Positions 50,828 through 59,658 of a DNA stretch of 60,945 nt are shown one piece after another. This stretch comes from Clostridia bacterium (lineage in GTDB: Bacteria > Bacillota > Clostridia > Christensenellales > Aristaeellaceae), in assembly GCA_017534885.1 (NCBI GenBank), contig JAFXVR010000033.1, forward strand, positions 1-60,945, in the 5' to 3' direction. Made by a program: the position numbers and the translations under genes. Each line of letters opens with the position of its first letter. Position 1 is the first letter of the stretch. The notes beneath the pieces were generated by a model. It did no database searches and was not told the origin of the DNA. It worked only from the letters and a program-made list of their open reading frames with translations.

Positions 50828-51574
50828 ATGGAAACCATCACCAGCCTGAAAAACCCGCGGGTGCTCCTATGGCGTTCCCTGAAGGAGCGCAAGGGACGGC
50901 GGGAGACCGGCTGCTTTCTGGTGGAAGGCCGGAAGAGCGTGCAGGAAGCCATCGAAAGCGGCTTTGACGTGGAGTGCCTGCTGCTGACAGCCGAGACGGA
51001 GGCGGACTGGCCCTCTGCTTTTCCCTGCTGCCGCCTGCCGGAGCACGTGATGGCCGCCGTCTGCGATACGAAGACGCCCCAGGGGGTGGCGGCCGTGATG
51101 CGCATGCGGGAGCAGAAACTGCCCCAGGGACGGCTGGCCGCCCTGGACGGGGTGCAGGATCCCGGCAATGTGGGCACCATCATCCGCACAGCGGACGCGG
51201 CGGGCTTTGACGGCGTGCTGCTGTCCAGCGCCTGCGCTGACCCCTATTCGCCCAAGGTGCTCCGGGCCACCATGGGGAGCGTGTTTCACCTGCCCATCCG
51301 GGTGACGGACGATCTGCCGGGCGAGCTGACTGCCCTGCGGGATCAGGGCTGCGAAATCATCTCCACCCAGCTGGACGGGGAGCTGCTCAGATACCGGGAG
51401 CGTTCTGCGGACAGGGCGGTGCTGGTCATCGGCAGCGAGGGCAATGGCGTCAGCCCGGAAGTGCGCGCCCTGGCCACCCGGCGGGTCTGTCTGCCCATGC
51501 GGGGCCGGGCAGAATCGCTGAACGCGGCGGTGGCCGCTGGTATTCTGATGTACGCCATGATGGGGGAGGAATGA
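50828..51574 (+). CDS. TrmH/SpoU-family RNA 2'-O-methyltransferase
   Basis: Methylates ribose 2'-OH in rRNA or tRNA with SAM. A substrate-binding domain (residues 1-85, KNPRVLLWRSLKERKGR and FLVEGRKSVQEAI) is followed by the SPOUT knot: QDPGNVGTIIRTADAAGFDGV near 117-137, GSEGNGVS near 202 and LNAAVAAGILMY near 233-244. 248 residues, typical. AAGGAG precedes the ATG, and it overlaps vanZ by 4 bp. The exact RNA target cannot be deduced. Confidence 0.92.
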   Translation: METITSLKNPRVLLWRSLKERKGRRETGCFLVEGRKSVQEAIESGFDVECLLLTAETEADWPSAFPCCRLPEHVMAAVCDTKTPQGVAAVMRMREQKLPQGRLAALDGVQDPGNVGTIIRTADAAGFDGVLLSSACADPYSPKVLRATMGSVFHLPIRVTDDLPGELTALRDQGCEIISTQLDGELLRYRERSADRAVLVIGSEGNGVSPEVRALATRRVCLPMRGRAESLNAAVAAGILMYAMMGEE

Positions 51575-52059
51575 GCGTGAACAGGCGGCTGATCCGGATC
51601 GCGCTGTGGATTGCGGTGATCGCCACGGCGGTGATGATCTTCTGCTTCTCGGCGGAAACCCGGGAGGAGTCGGCAGAGACGTCCGACGGCATCACGCTGC
51701 TGGTCATCCGCCTCTTCGATCCCGCCTATGACAGCAGGCCTCCGGAAGAGCAGATGAACATCTTCGGCTTCACCGGGCGAGTGGTGCGCAAGTGCGCCCA
51801 CTTTTCCGAGTTCGCTCTGCTGGGCTTCTTCCTGAAACTGCTGCTGACCCAGTACATGGAGAAGAGGACTTCCCGGCTGAGCTGGGGCATCGGCACGCTG
51901 TATGCCATGACGGACGAAGCGCATCAGGTTTTTGTGGATGAGCGCTCAGGCAGCGCGGTGGACATGCTGATTGATTCCTGCGGGGTGATGGCTGGCGCGC
52001 TGGTGGCCTGGGCGCTGCTGACACTGATTGCCCGGGCGAGGGGAGGGAAACAGGCGTGA
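51571..52059 (+). CDS. VanZ-like membrane protein
   Basis: 162 residues with about four hydrophobic segments (10-27, 82-100, 110-122, 133-153). The VanZ motif KCAHFSEFALLGFFL near 77-91 and TDEAHQVFVDERSGSAVDMLIDSCGV near 117-142 are clear. Despite the name, most members have no link to glycopeptide resistance. It overlaps both neighbours by 4 bp, so it is tightly co-translated with the methylase and YfcE. Confidence 0.9.
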   Translation: MSVNRRLIRIALWIAVIATAVMIFCFSAETREESAETSDGITLLVIRLFDPAYDSRPPEEQMNIFGFTGRVVRKCAHFSEFALLGFFLKLLLTQYMEKRTSRLSWGIGTLYAMTDEAHQVFVDERSGSAVDMLIDSCGVMAGALVAWALLTLIARARGGKQA

Positions 52060-52622
52060 AATGGCTGATCGCATCGGATCTCCACGGCTCGGCCACCTGG
52101 TGCCGGAAGCTGCTGGCGCTGTATGAAGCGGAAAAGGCGGATCGCTTCCTGCTTCTGGGGGACATCCTCTACCACGGCCCGCGCAATGATCTGCCGGAGG
52201 GCTACGCGCCCAAGGAGGTCATCGCGCTGCTGTCGCCCCTTGCCGCGGACATTCTCTGCGTGCGGGGCAACTGCGAGGCCGAGGTGGATCAGATGGTGCT
52301 GCCCTTTCCGGTGATGGCGGACTACGCCCTGCTGGAGACCGCGAGCCGGCTGGTCTTTGTGACCCACGGGCATGTGTGGAACCGGGATCACCTGCCGCCC
52401 CTGCATCCGGGCGATGTACTCCTGCACGGGCACACCCATGTGCCGGCCTGCGAGCCCCTGCCCGAAGGCGTGCTGTACCTGAATCCCGGCTCGGTGGCCA
52501 TTCCCAAGGCGGAGAGCCCGCGCAGCTGCATGACGCTGGAGAACGGCCTGTTCCGCTGGGTGAATCTCGAAAACGGCGAGGTGTACAGAGAGTGGGATCT
52601 GGCGGCGGACGCGGGCGAATAA
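52056..52622 (+). CDS. yfcE: YfcE-type metallophosphodiesterase
   Basis: Metallophosphoesterase of 188 residues that hydrolyses phosphodiester model substrates in E. coli. All metal motifs are present: SDLHG (7-11), GDILYHGPRN near 36-45, GNCE near 70, THGH near 106 and HGHTHVP near 127. No signal peptide. Starts inside the vanZ stop (ATGA overlap). A strong terminator lies 40 bases downstream. Confidence 0.92.
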   Translation: MKWLIASDLHGSATWCRKLLALYEAEKADRFLLLGDILYHGPRNDLPEGYAPKEVIALLSPLAADILCVRGNCEAEVDQMVLPFPVMADYALLETASRLVFVTHGHVWNRDHLPPLHPGDVLLHGHTHVPACEPLPEGVLYLNPGSVAIPKAESPRSCMTLENGLFRWVNLENGEVYREWDLAADAGE

Positions 52623-52662
52623 GCCGGGACGCAGCCGCGCTACCCTATGATGACGGAAACAG

Positions 52663-52695
52663 AAAAGCAGGGAACAAGCGCCCCTGCTTTTTTTG
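52663..52695. terminator. Strong terminator between yfcE and the Mo region
   Basis: AAAAGCAGGG (52663-52672) pairs perfectly with CCCTGCTTTT (52682-52691), followed by more T on the plus strand. It serves yfcE and, in the other direction, can end the convergent molybdenum operon (stop at 52726). Confidence 0.85.
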
Positions 52696-52725
52696 CTGCC
52701 GCATCAGATGCCGCTCTGACGCGCA

Positions 52726-53637
52726 TCAGTCTTCCGCGTAAACCTCTTCCTCCTGGACACACTCGCTCTTGATGCGGCCCACCAGCCACTCTAAGGCGGC
52801 GATGGCGTGCGGCCGGGTATCGGTGCCGATGAGCACCTGCATGATGCTGTCGCCGACTTCAAGCCGGCCTTCGTTGAGCCAGCAGCGCACACAGAACACG
52901 CCATCCATCTCACGGGCGGCGGCCTCGGCTTCAGCGGCTTTTGCCCGGTCACAGGCAAAGCGCATGCCGGTCACGGGTTTAGCGCTCTGATCCCCCTGGC
53001 GCACCCGAGCCCGGGCGGTTTCCCGCACCACACCATTGTGGCAGAGGTACATGCCGACCTGGCTGGCTCCCGCCTGCGCTTTGGCTTCCCGGAGCCATGC
53101 GTCCAGGGACGGGGGCTGGGAGGCCTTCTTCTGCGCGGCATCCGGGGCGGCGCAGTCGGCGGAACCCGCGGACATCAGCATTTCCAGCCCATGGCTGACG
53201 GCGGGCAGGACGGCGCTGATGTTCTCCTTCGCGGCCCTGGGGCTGCCCGGCAGGTTGATGATCAGCGTTCGTCCGCGGATGCCGGCGCGGCTCCGGGACA
53301 GGCAGCCTCTGGGGGTGATGCGCAGGCTCTCGGCGCGCATGGCCTCCGGGATGCCGGGAGTCTCCCTTTCGATCACGGACAGGGTCGCCTCCGGGGTCAC
53401 ATCCCGGGGCGAGAAACCTGTGCCGCCGGTGGTCAGCACCAGCGCCAGCCCCAATTCGTCGCAGCAGCGGATCAGCGCCGCGCGAATCTCATCCATCTCA
53501 TCCGGAATGATCTGTGTGTGGCGGACCTCAAAGCCCGCCTCCTGAAGCAGTTCCCGCACCGCCGGGCCGCTCAGGTCTTCGCGCTCGCCCCGGGCGCCCT
53601 TGTCGCTGATGGTCAGCACTGCCGCTGTGTATTTCAT
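52726..53637 (-). CDS. MogA/MoaB-MoaE-like fusion for molybdopterin synthesis
   Basis: 303 residues in two parts. Residues 1-165 are a MogA/MoaB-type domain that adenylates molybdopterin: TISDKGARGEREDLSGPAV, LTTGGTGFSPRDVTPEAT near 67-84 and NLPGSPRAAKENI near 127. After a linker, residues about 190-303 resemble the MoaE large subunit of molybdopterin synthase (YLCHNGVVRETARARV, EGRLEVGDSIMQVLIG, EWLVGRIKSECVQEEEVY). Start ATG 53637 has GGGAGG nine bases upstream. It is 1 bp after the mobB-moaC gene. The MoaE assignment is less certain than the MogA part. Confidence 0.82.
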   Translation of the reverse strand: MKYTAAVLTISDKGARGEREDLSGPAVRELLQEAGFEVRHTQIIPDEMDEIRAALIRCCDELGLALVLTTGGTGFSPRDVTPEATLSVIERETPGIPEAMRAESLRITPRGCLSRSRAGIRGRTLIINLPGSPRAAKENISAVLPAVSHGLEMLMSAGSADCAAPDAAQKKASQPPSLDAWLREAKAQAGASQVGMYLCHNGVVRETARARVRQGDQSAKPVTGMRFACDRAKAAEAEAAAREMDGVFCVRCWLNEGRLEVGDSIMQVLIGTDTRPHAIAALEWLVGRIKSECVQEEEVYAED

Positions 53638-53638
53638 G

Positions 53639-54607
53639 TCAGTCATCCTCCCTGTGATAGTCTCCGTGCACGCCGCCGTGCTTCTCTATCAGCCTCAGGT
53701 CTGTGATCACCATGTCTTTTTGCACAGCCTTGCACATGTCATAAACGGTCAGGGCGGCGGTGGAGGCCGCGGTCAGGGCTTCCATTTCCACGCCTGTCCG
53801 GCCGTCGCAGGATACGGTCGCCGTGATTTCCACCGACAGCCGCTCCTCGTCCAGGGTCAGGGCCAGGTTGATGCCGCTGAGGGGAATCGGGTGGCACATG
53901 GGGATGAGATCGGGCGTCCGCTTGGCGCCCATGATGCCCGCCACCTGGGCCACGGTCAGCACATCGCCCTTCTTCATGCCGCCGGAGCGGATCAGGTCAA
54001 AGGTCTCCCGGCTCACCAGCACTCGGGCGGCCGCCACGGCGGTGCGGCGGCTGACGGGCTTTTCGCCCACGTCCACCATCCGGGCCCGGCCCGCCTCGTC
54101 AAAATGTGTGAAGTCCTGCTGCGGCATGCGTTTGATCTCCTCCATGATGAAGTCTGCCAGCCCCTCCGTGTCCTCCAGGCTGAAGCAGGGACGGGCGGTT
54201 GATATCTCCTCGTCGCTGACGACGGCGATGTAGGTGTCCGGCGGCTCGGGCAGCCCCAGCCCTGTGGCCTTCCGCGACAGGCCGATGCGCGGGATCTGCG
54301 CGGACTTGAAGCCCTCCACGAGGATCAGATCGATGTCCCGCATCATGGCGGCGCTCTCTTCCAGTGAAAGCCCCTCCCGCAGGATCAGCGCGGTCTGGTC
54401 GGGGGAGGTGATCAGGGTCGCCCGGGATCCGGCCCTCGTGTGCCGCCAGCTGTCCTTGCCGGGCTGGTCGATTTTAAAGCCGTGCGCGTCATGCTTGATG
54501 ACGCCCACCCGCAGCCCGCGCCCGGTCAGGCAGCGAATCAGCCGCTCCAGCACGGTGGTCTTGCCCGTGCCGGAATAGGCCGCAAAGCCGATCAGCGGTA
54601 TGCTCAT
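53639..54607 (-). CDS. MobB-MoaC fusion protein
   Basis: 322 residues. Residues 1-160 form a MobB GTP-binding domain (P-loop AYSGTGKTT at 9-17, VGVIKHDAHGFKID near 34), which assists attachment of a nucleotide to molybdopterin. Residues 165-318 are MoaC, which completes cyclic pyranopterin monophosphate after MoaA: FTHFDEAGRARMVDVG near 166-181, KGDVLTVAQVAGIMGAKRT near 213-231, PMCHPIPL near 237 and the catalytic Lys in VQKDMVITDLRLIEKHGG. Both halves keep key residues. GGAGG is six bases before ATG 54607. It sits directly after moaA, its reaction partner. Confidence 0.92.
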   Translation of the reverse strand: MSIPLIGFAAYSGTGKTTVLERLIRCLTGRGLRVGVIKHDAHGFKIDQPGKDSWRHTRAGSRATLITSPDQTALILREGLSLEESAAMMRDIDLILVEGFKSAQIPRIGLSRKATGLGLPEPPDTYIAVVSDEEISTARPCFSLEDTEGLADFIMEEIKRMPQQDFTHFDEAGRARMVDVGEKPVSRRTAVAAARVLVSRETFDLIRSGGMKKGDVLTVAQVAGIMGAKRTPDLIPMCHPIPLSGINLALTLDEERLSVEITATVSCDGRTGVEMEALTAASTAALTVYDMCKAVQKDMVITDLRLIEKHGGVHGDYHREDD

Positions 54608-54609
54608 GC

Positions 54610-55560
54610 TCAGCCTCCGATCTGGTTCATGTTCCGGGCGGAATGGCTCAGGCGCTCAGCGCTGAGCTCCTCGTGACAGCGGGGTTTGCCCAGAATGGCT
54701 TCGCGCATCTTTTTCTTCATGCCGGCCTTGTCCAGCCCCTTCAGGGAGATTTCCTCGGCGGAATGCAGGCAGGGCTTGAGCCGGCCGTCGGCGGTCAGGC
54801 GGATACGGTTGCAGGCGGCGCAGAAGTGCTGGCTGACCGGGCTGATGAGGCCGACACAGCCCTGCGCGCCTGGCAGGCGGTACAGCCGGGCTACGCCCTC
54901 AGCCTTTTCTTCTTTCAGTTCGGGCAAACGGCGCAGCACTTCGCTGACAGGCAGGTAGCTGTCCGCGTCGGTGAAAGCGCCGCCCGGCATGGGCATCAGC
55001 TCGATAAAGCGTACGTCCACCGGATACTGGCGGGTCAGGCCGGCCAGGGCGGGAATCTCATCGTCATTGAAGCCGCCGATCAGCACCGCGTTGATCTTGA
55101 TCCGACTGAACCCCGTCTTCAGCGCGGCCTCCAGTCCGGCCAGCGCCTGAGACAGTTCACCGATCCGGGTGATCTGCCGGTACCTGGCCGCGTCGAGGGT
55201 GTCCAGACTGAGGTTGATACGGCTGACCCCGGCTTCCCGCAGGGCTGCAGCGAGGGAAGGCAGCAGCACGCCGTTAGTGGTGATGCAGACCTCCCGGATG
55301 CCGCTGATCTCGGCTGCTCTGCGGCAGATGGACAGGATGTTGCGCTTGATCAGCGGCTCACCGCCCGTGACGCGCAGCTTGGTGACGCCCAGTTCCGCCG
55401 CGGCCTCCACTGCCTGGATCATCTCATCCTCGGTCATCATGTCGCTGTGCGCCTTTTTGACGATGCCTTCCTCGGGCATGCAGTAGCGGCAGCGCAGGTT
55501 GCACCGGTCTGTCACCGAGAGCCGCAGATAGGTGATATTCCGTCCGTAAGCGTCCAGCAT
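54610..55560 (-). CDS. moaA: GTP 3',8-cyclase MoaA
   Basis: Radical-SAM enzyme that begins molybdopterin synthesis from GTP. The N-terminal cluster motif CNLRCRYC is near 20-27 and the second cluster cysteines lie in FCAACNRIRLTADGRLKPCL near 251-270. The C-terminal Gly-Gly pair required for catalysis is present (QIGG). About 316 residues. I chose ATG 55560 (begins MLDAYGRNITYLRLSVTDRCN) over GTG 55569 because it fits the family; no strong SD separates them. A 2-bp gap to mobB-moaC. Confidence 0.95.
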   Translation of the reverse strand: MLDAYGRNITYLRLSVTDRCNLRCRYCMPEEGIVKKAHSDMMTEDEMIQAVEAAAELGVTKLRVTGGEPLIKRNILSICRRAAEISGIREVCITTNGVLLPSLAAALREAGVSRINLSLDTLDAARYRQITRIGELSQALAGLEAALKTGFSRIKINAVLIGGFNDDEIPALAGLTRQYPVDVRFIELMPMPGGAFTDADSYLPVSEVLRRLPELKEEKAEGVARLYRLPGAQGCVGLISPVSQHFCAACNRIRLTADGRLKPCLHSAEEISLKGLDKAGMKKKMREAILGKPRCHEELSAERLSHSARNMNQIGG

Positions 55561-55624
55561 TGTGTGCACCGGGAGGATCGCTCCCTGTCCTTTCCTGAGA
55601 GATGGATGAATGCGTCAGAGCGCG

Positions 55625-56641
55625 TCAGTACCGTCCGAAGGTGCAGTTGGGGTAATGGCAGGCCGCGCACTTCTGGCACAGGCCGCCGTCCCCCAGGCGG
55701 ATCAGGTCATCCTTGGTGATGCGCTCCCCGGCATAGATGGCGGGCAGAAGCACGTCCAGCACGGTGGTGGGCAGGCTGATGGCGGCGCCGGGCACGCCGA
55801 GGATAGGCACCTCGCCCAGATAGGCCACCAGCGTCATGTTGCCGGGCTGGGAGGGCACGCCGTGGCTGATGAGCTCCGCGCCCAGCCCCCGGATGGCGGT
55901 GGGGGTGAGGTCATCTGGGTCGACGGACATGCCGCCGGTGAAGATCAGGAAATCCGCGCCCTTGTCGAGAGCGGCCCGGGCGGCGCTCATGATCATGCCC
56001 AGGTCGTCGTCACAGATGGTCACGCTGACGATCTCGCCGGGAAAATGGCTCAGCTTCCGCCGGATGACCGGCTCAAACTTGTCCTGGATGCGCCCGTGGT
56101 AGACCTCAGAGCCGGTGATGACGACGCCGATTTTCCGGGCCTGATAGGGCTTGAGCGCCAGCAGGGTCTTGTCCCGGCAGAGCGTCTCCGCCTCGATGAT
56201 CTGCGCCTCCTGGGTCACCAACGGCACGATGCGCATGGAGGCTAAGCTCATACCCGCTTCCACCGGATAGTGATCCGGCAGGGTGGCGATGGTGATATCG
56301 CCGATGCGGTTGACGGCCTCCAGCAGAGCCTTGTCCACCCGGAACAGGCCGCGCTGGTCAGCCACCAGCAGCACCTTGCCCTCGGAAGGACCGGTGTAGT
56401 GAGCGCCTTCCACCGGCGCCATGGCGGAAAGACGAAGGGCGCAGTCTTCCTCGTGGAGCTCTCCGGCGTTGGGCTCCCAGATAAACACGGTCTGCTTGCC
56501 GATGTCCTTCAGCGCCTCCACATCCTCGGGACGGATCACATGGCCGCGGCGAAAAGCCGGCCCCTTGAAGCCGTCCACCATTTTGGTCACGTCATGACAC
56601 AGGGTCAGCCCGACGGCGTCCTCCACTCGTACCTTTCTCAT
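55625..56641 (-). CDS. MoCF-type molybdopterin-binding protein with C-terminal Cys cluster
   Basis: 338 residues with a MoeA/MogA-like molybdopterin-binding domain: VVITGSEVYHGRIQDKFEPV near 172-191 and FLIFTGGMSVDPDDLTPTAI near 228-247, followed by GVPGAAISLP near 280. An N-terminal region (1-120) resembles the unorthodox family found beside MoeA in Clostridia. The last 17 residues hold four Cys (CQKCAACHYPNC), which could bind a metal or FeS cluster. It overlaps moeA by 4 bp. A role in Mo or W insertion for a particular enzyme is plausible but unproven. Confidence 0.85.
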   Translation of the reverse strand: MRKVRVEDAVGLTLCHDVTKMVDGFKGPAFRRGHVIRPEDVEALKDIGKQTVFIWEPNAGELHEEDCALRLSAMAPVEGAHYTGPSEGKVLLVADQRGLFRVDKALLEAVNRIGDITIATLPDHYPVEAGMSLASMRIVPLVTQEAQIIEAETLCRDKTLLALKPYQARKIGVVITGSEVYHGRIQDKFEPVIRRKLSHFPGEIVSVTICDDDLGMIMSAARAALDKGADFLIFTGGMSVDPDDLTPTAIRGLGAELISHGVPSQPGNMTLVAYLGEVPILGVPGAAISLPTTVLDVLLPAIYAGERITKDDLIRLGDGGLCQKCAACHYPNCTFGRY

Positions 56642-57852
56642 AACACAAACCCTTTCAGCTTTGTTCCGGCTTCCAGCTTACCGCTACCCGCCGGTACGAT
56701 GGCCAGCGCGCTGCAGCCGATGGCGCTGGACAGCACCACATTGCCCTGATCCGCCGGGATGCGCAGGCCCGCGGTTCCGTCTGTGAGATCCAGCCAGCCG
56801 CGCAGCACCCGGGTGGCGGGGCTTTTTTTGCCGAAGTCGTCGCGCAGGGTAAGAGTGATTTCCTCCGGCACGGCGTCCCTGCGGCCGGCCAGGCGCTTCA
56901 GGGCGGGCAGGGCGAGCATATAGTAATTCGTCAGGGAGGAGGCCGGATTGCCGGACAAGCCGCAGACCAGTTTGCCCTTCAGCAGGCCATACGCGCAGGC
57001 CATGCCGGGCTTCAGCTCCACACCCCGGAAAAGCATCTCACAGCCGCACTGCTCCATGGCGGCGGGGGTCAGGTCATAATCTCCCACAGAAACGCCGCCG
57101 GTCAGGATCACGGCGTCGCAAGCCGCCGCGCCGGCTTCAATCAGCGCCGCGATGTGCCCGATGTCGTCCCCGGCCAGCCCCAGGTACAGGGGCTCAAAGC
57201 CCTCCCGCTGCAGGGCGGCGGCCAACATGTGCCGGTTGGTGTTGCGGATCTTGCCTGCTTCAGGCGGCGCGTCAGCCTCCCGCACCTCGTCGCCGGTGGA
57301 AATCAGCCCGACCTTTGGCCTGCGGAAGACCAGCGGAAAGCACAGCCCCTGGGCCGCCAGCGTCCCGGCAATGCCAGCGTCGATGCGGTCGCCGACGCGA
57401 GCCAGCACGGTTCCGCTTTGGACATCTTCGCCCCGGCGCACGATGTTCTCCCCGGGTCTGGCCGGGCTGTACAGAGTGACGGACTCAGCGGTGAAGGAGG
57501 TCTTCTCAAACATGCAGACCGCGTCCGCGCCCTCGGGGATCGGCGCGCCGGTGAGGATTTTGGCCGCTGTGCCCGCAGTCACCGGCCGGGTGGGCACCTT
57601 GCCCGCGGCGATCTCCTCGGTGATGCGCAGGGTCACGGGATGCTCCCGGCTGGCTTCAGCTGTGTCCGCGGCGCGGAAGGCATAGCCGTCATAGGGTGAG
57701 CGGTCAAAGGAGGGTACATCCTCCGCGGCGAGCAGGTCTTCAGCCAGCACCCGGGCGGCACAGCTGTCCAGCGGCACGCGCTCCGTGTCCAAAGGCTGAG
57801 TGCGGGCCAGCAGCAGGGCCCGGGCTTCACCGTAATCCGGTTTCGTCAGCAA
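56638..57852 (-). CDS. moeA: Molybdopterin molybdenumtransferase MoeA
   Basis: Inserts molybdate into adenylated molybdopterin. About 404 residues. MoeA domain I/II (SFDRSPYDGYAFRAADT near 45-61, GTAAKILTGAPIPEGADAV near 90-108) and domain III (VGLISTGDEV near 180, AVILTGGVSVGDYDL near 240, GLSGNPASSLTNYY near 294, catalytic region). Translation appears to start at TTG 57852 with AGGGGG seven bases upstream; the open frame extends to 57909 inside modC. It overlaps the modC end by 7 bp. The symbol is by family. Confidence 0.93.
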   Translation of the reverse strand: MLTKPDYGEARALLLARTQPLDTERVPLDSCAARVLAEDLLAAEDVPSFDRSPYDGYAFRAADTAEASREHPVTLRITEEIAAGKVPTRPVTAGTAAKILTGAPIPEGADAVCMFEKTSFTAESVTLYSPARPGENIVRRGEDVQSGTVLARVGDRIDAGIAGTLAAQGLCFPLVFRRPKVGLISTGDEVREADAPPEAGKIRNTNRHMLAAALQREGFEPLYLGLAGDDIGHIAALIEAGAAACDAVILTGGVSVGDYDLTPAAMEQCGCEMLFRGVELKPGMACAYGLLKGKLVCGLSGNPASSLTNYYMLALPALKRLAGRRDAVPEEITLTLRDDFGKKSPATRVLRGWLDLTDGTAGLRIPADQGNVVLSSAIGCSALAIVPAGSGKLEAGTKLKGFVL

Positions 57853-58901
57853 GTTGATTCCCCCTTCAGCTTCAGCAGGCCTTCCTGCGGCAGACAGACC
57901 GTGACCCATTCGGCCCGGAGTCTCTCCCAGGCCGGTTTTTCCATCTCCCAGCCCAGAGGCAGCGGCGCGGCGGTGTTCTCCGGGCGGAGCATGACCGTGA
58001 AGGAGAAAGGATTCTCGATCTCCTCCTCCACGCGGCAGCGGAACACATTGAGCGTCTCGCCCTCCCGGGCTGGCCGGATGTCATGCATGCGGATGCCGAC
58101 GTAGGCTGTGTCCGGCGGGGCGCCCGGCAGGGTCAGGGGTATGCCCCAGTCCGCTGCCATAAAGGTTTGCCCTCCTGTCCGGCGCACAGGGGAAACGTTC
58201 TTGCAGCCCGTCAATACCGCGCCGGTTCGGGTGGCCGGGTCGGCGAAGACCTCGTGCTTGCCTCCGATGGTCTCAATGCAGCCGCTGCCCATCACCGCGA
58301 TGACATTCGCCAGGCGGTAGACCTCATCCCGGCTGTGGGACACCAGGATCACCGGCTTCTGGAAAAGTCTGATCGTGTGGCGGACTTCCCGCTCCAGCTG
58401 GAAGCGCAGGTGGCTGTCCATGGCGGAGAAGGGCTCGTCCAGCAGAAGTGCCCCCGGCTGGCTGACCAGAATGCGCGCCAGGGCGGTGCGCTGCTGCTGG
58501 CCGCCGGAGAGCTGGCCGGGCTTCTTGTCCTCCAGCCCCTCCAGGTGCATCCGCTGAATCATGGCATCAGCCGCCTCGCGCTTTCCCTTGCGCTCCCGCA
58601 CGCCGCAGATGATGTTCTGCCGCACGCTCATGTTGGGGAAGAGGGCGTACTGCTGAAAGAGGAAGCCGATCTGCCGCTTCTGGGGAGGCAGGCAGATGCC
58701 CCTGTCGCTGTCGAACAGCACCCGGTCATCCAGCACAATGCGCCCGCGGTCGGGCTTCTCCACTCCGGCGATGCACTTGAGCGTCATGCTCTTGCCGCAG
58801 CCGGAAGCGCCCAGCAGGGCCAGCACGCCGGTTTCCGCGCGGAAGGCCACCTTCAGGTGGAAATCGCCTAAGGTTTTTTCAATATCGACCTGCAGCGGCA
58901 C
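57846..58901 (-). CDS. modC: Molybdate ABC transporter ATP-binding protein
   Basis: 351 residues. Walker A is at GASGCGKS (31-38), the signature LSGGQQQR is near 130, Walker [12 protein letters not shown] is near 150 and the switch His in VSHSRDEV near 182. The C-terminal 110 residues form a MOP/TOBE-like molybdate-sensing domain ([12 protein letters not shown]). It starts at GTG 58901 behind AAGGGGGG and overlaps the permease gene by 23 bp. With ModB and ModA it imports molybdate. Confidence 0.92.
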   Translation of the reverse strand: MPLQVDIEKTLGDFHLKVAFRAETGVLALLGASGCGKSMTLKCIAGVEKPDRGRIVLDDRVLFDSDRGICLPPQKRQIGFLFQQYALFPNMSVRQNIICGVRERKGKREAADAMIQRMHLEGLEDKKPGQLSGGQQQRTALARILVSQPGALLLDEPFSAMDSHLRFQLEREVRHTIRLFQKPVILVSHSRDEVYRLANVIAVMGSGCIETIGGKHEVFADPATRTGAVLTGCKNVSPVRRTGGQTFMAADWGIPLTLPGAPPDTAYVGIRMHDIRPAREGETLNVFRCRVEEEIENPFSFTVMLRPENTAAPLPLGWEMEKPAWERLRAEWVTVCLPQEGLLKLKGESTC

Positions 58902-59577
58902 ACGCCCAACCCCCCTTCCGCTGCTTTTCCTCCAGCAGGTTCATGACCAGAAGCACCACCGCGGAGATGGCCAGGTTGATCATCACCCACTGGAAAGCCT
59001 GATCGTCCTGATTGGTGCGCCAGAGCTGGTACACCGTGGTGGACACCGTGGCCGTGCGCCCCGGCGTATAGCCCGCGATCATGCTGGTGGCGCCGTATTC
59101 GCCCAGCGCCCGGGCAAAGGACAGCACCGTGCCGGCTAAGATTCCCTGACGGCAGCAGGGCATGCGCACCCGCCAGAAGATGTAGGTATTGGACAGGCCG
59201 AGGGTCTTTCCGGCGGCGTCTAGAGTCTCGTCAAAGGACTCGAAAGCGCCGCGGGCGGTGCGGTACATCAGCGGAAAGATGACCGCTGAAGTCGCAAAAA
59301 CCGCTGACCACCAGGTCATGGTCAGCCGCAGGCCGAAGGTCTCCATGAACCAGCTGCCGATCACCCGCTTGGGCCCCAGCACCCGCAGGAGCAGATAGCC
59401 GACCACGGTGGGCGGCAGCACCAGGGGGATGGTCAGCATCACGTCCAGCAGTCCCTTGACCGCCCGGGGAACGCGGGAGATGTAGTAAGCCGCGAAGATC
59501 CCCAGGAAAAAGATGGCGATGGTGCTGATGCCCGCGATCCGCAGCGAGTTCCAGAGCGGAAAGAAATCCACGCCCAT
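58879..59577 (-). CDS. modB: Molybdate ABC transporter permease
   Basis: 232 residues with five to six membrane segments. The ModB motifs IPLVLPPTVVGYLLLRVLG near 50-69 and the EAA loop AGKTLGLSNTYIFWRVRMP near 120-138 are clear, followed by SFARALGEYGATSMIAG. Start ATG 59577 has GAGAGG only three bases upstream; GTG 59571 is an alternative. It forms the channel with ModC and receives molybdate from ModA, encoded 81 bp upstream. Confidence 0.93.
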   Translation of the reverse strand: MGVDFFPLWNSLRIAGISTIAIFFLGIFAAYYISRVPRAVKGLLDVMLTIPLVLPPTVVGYLLLRVLGPKRVIGSWFMETFGLRLTMTWWSAVFATSAVIFPLMYRTARGAFESFDETLDAAGKTLGLSNTYIFWRVRMPCCRQGILAGTVLSFARALGEYGATSMIAGYTPGRTATVSTTVYQLWRTNQDDQAFQWVMINLAISAVVLLVMNLLEEKQRKGGWACAAAGRY

Positions 59578-59595
59578 CCACCTCTCTCATTCTTG

Positions 59596-59635
59596 AAAAC
59601 TGTCCCGGCCAAGGGGCAGGGCGCTCAGCCGGGAC
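59596..59635 (-). terminator. Hairpin between modA and modB, possible partial terminator
   Basis: GTCCCGGC and GCCGGGAC (8-bp perfect stem at 59602-59609 and 59628-59635) form a hairpin followed by AGTTTTC on the minus strand. The T-run is short, so it could lower modBC relative to modA rather than end the transcript. Confidence 0.5.
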
Positions 59636-59658
59636 GGCGCATCTTTGGCTGCGGGGGA

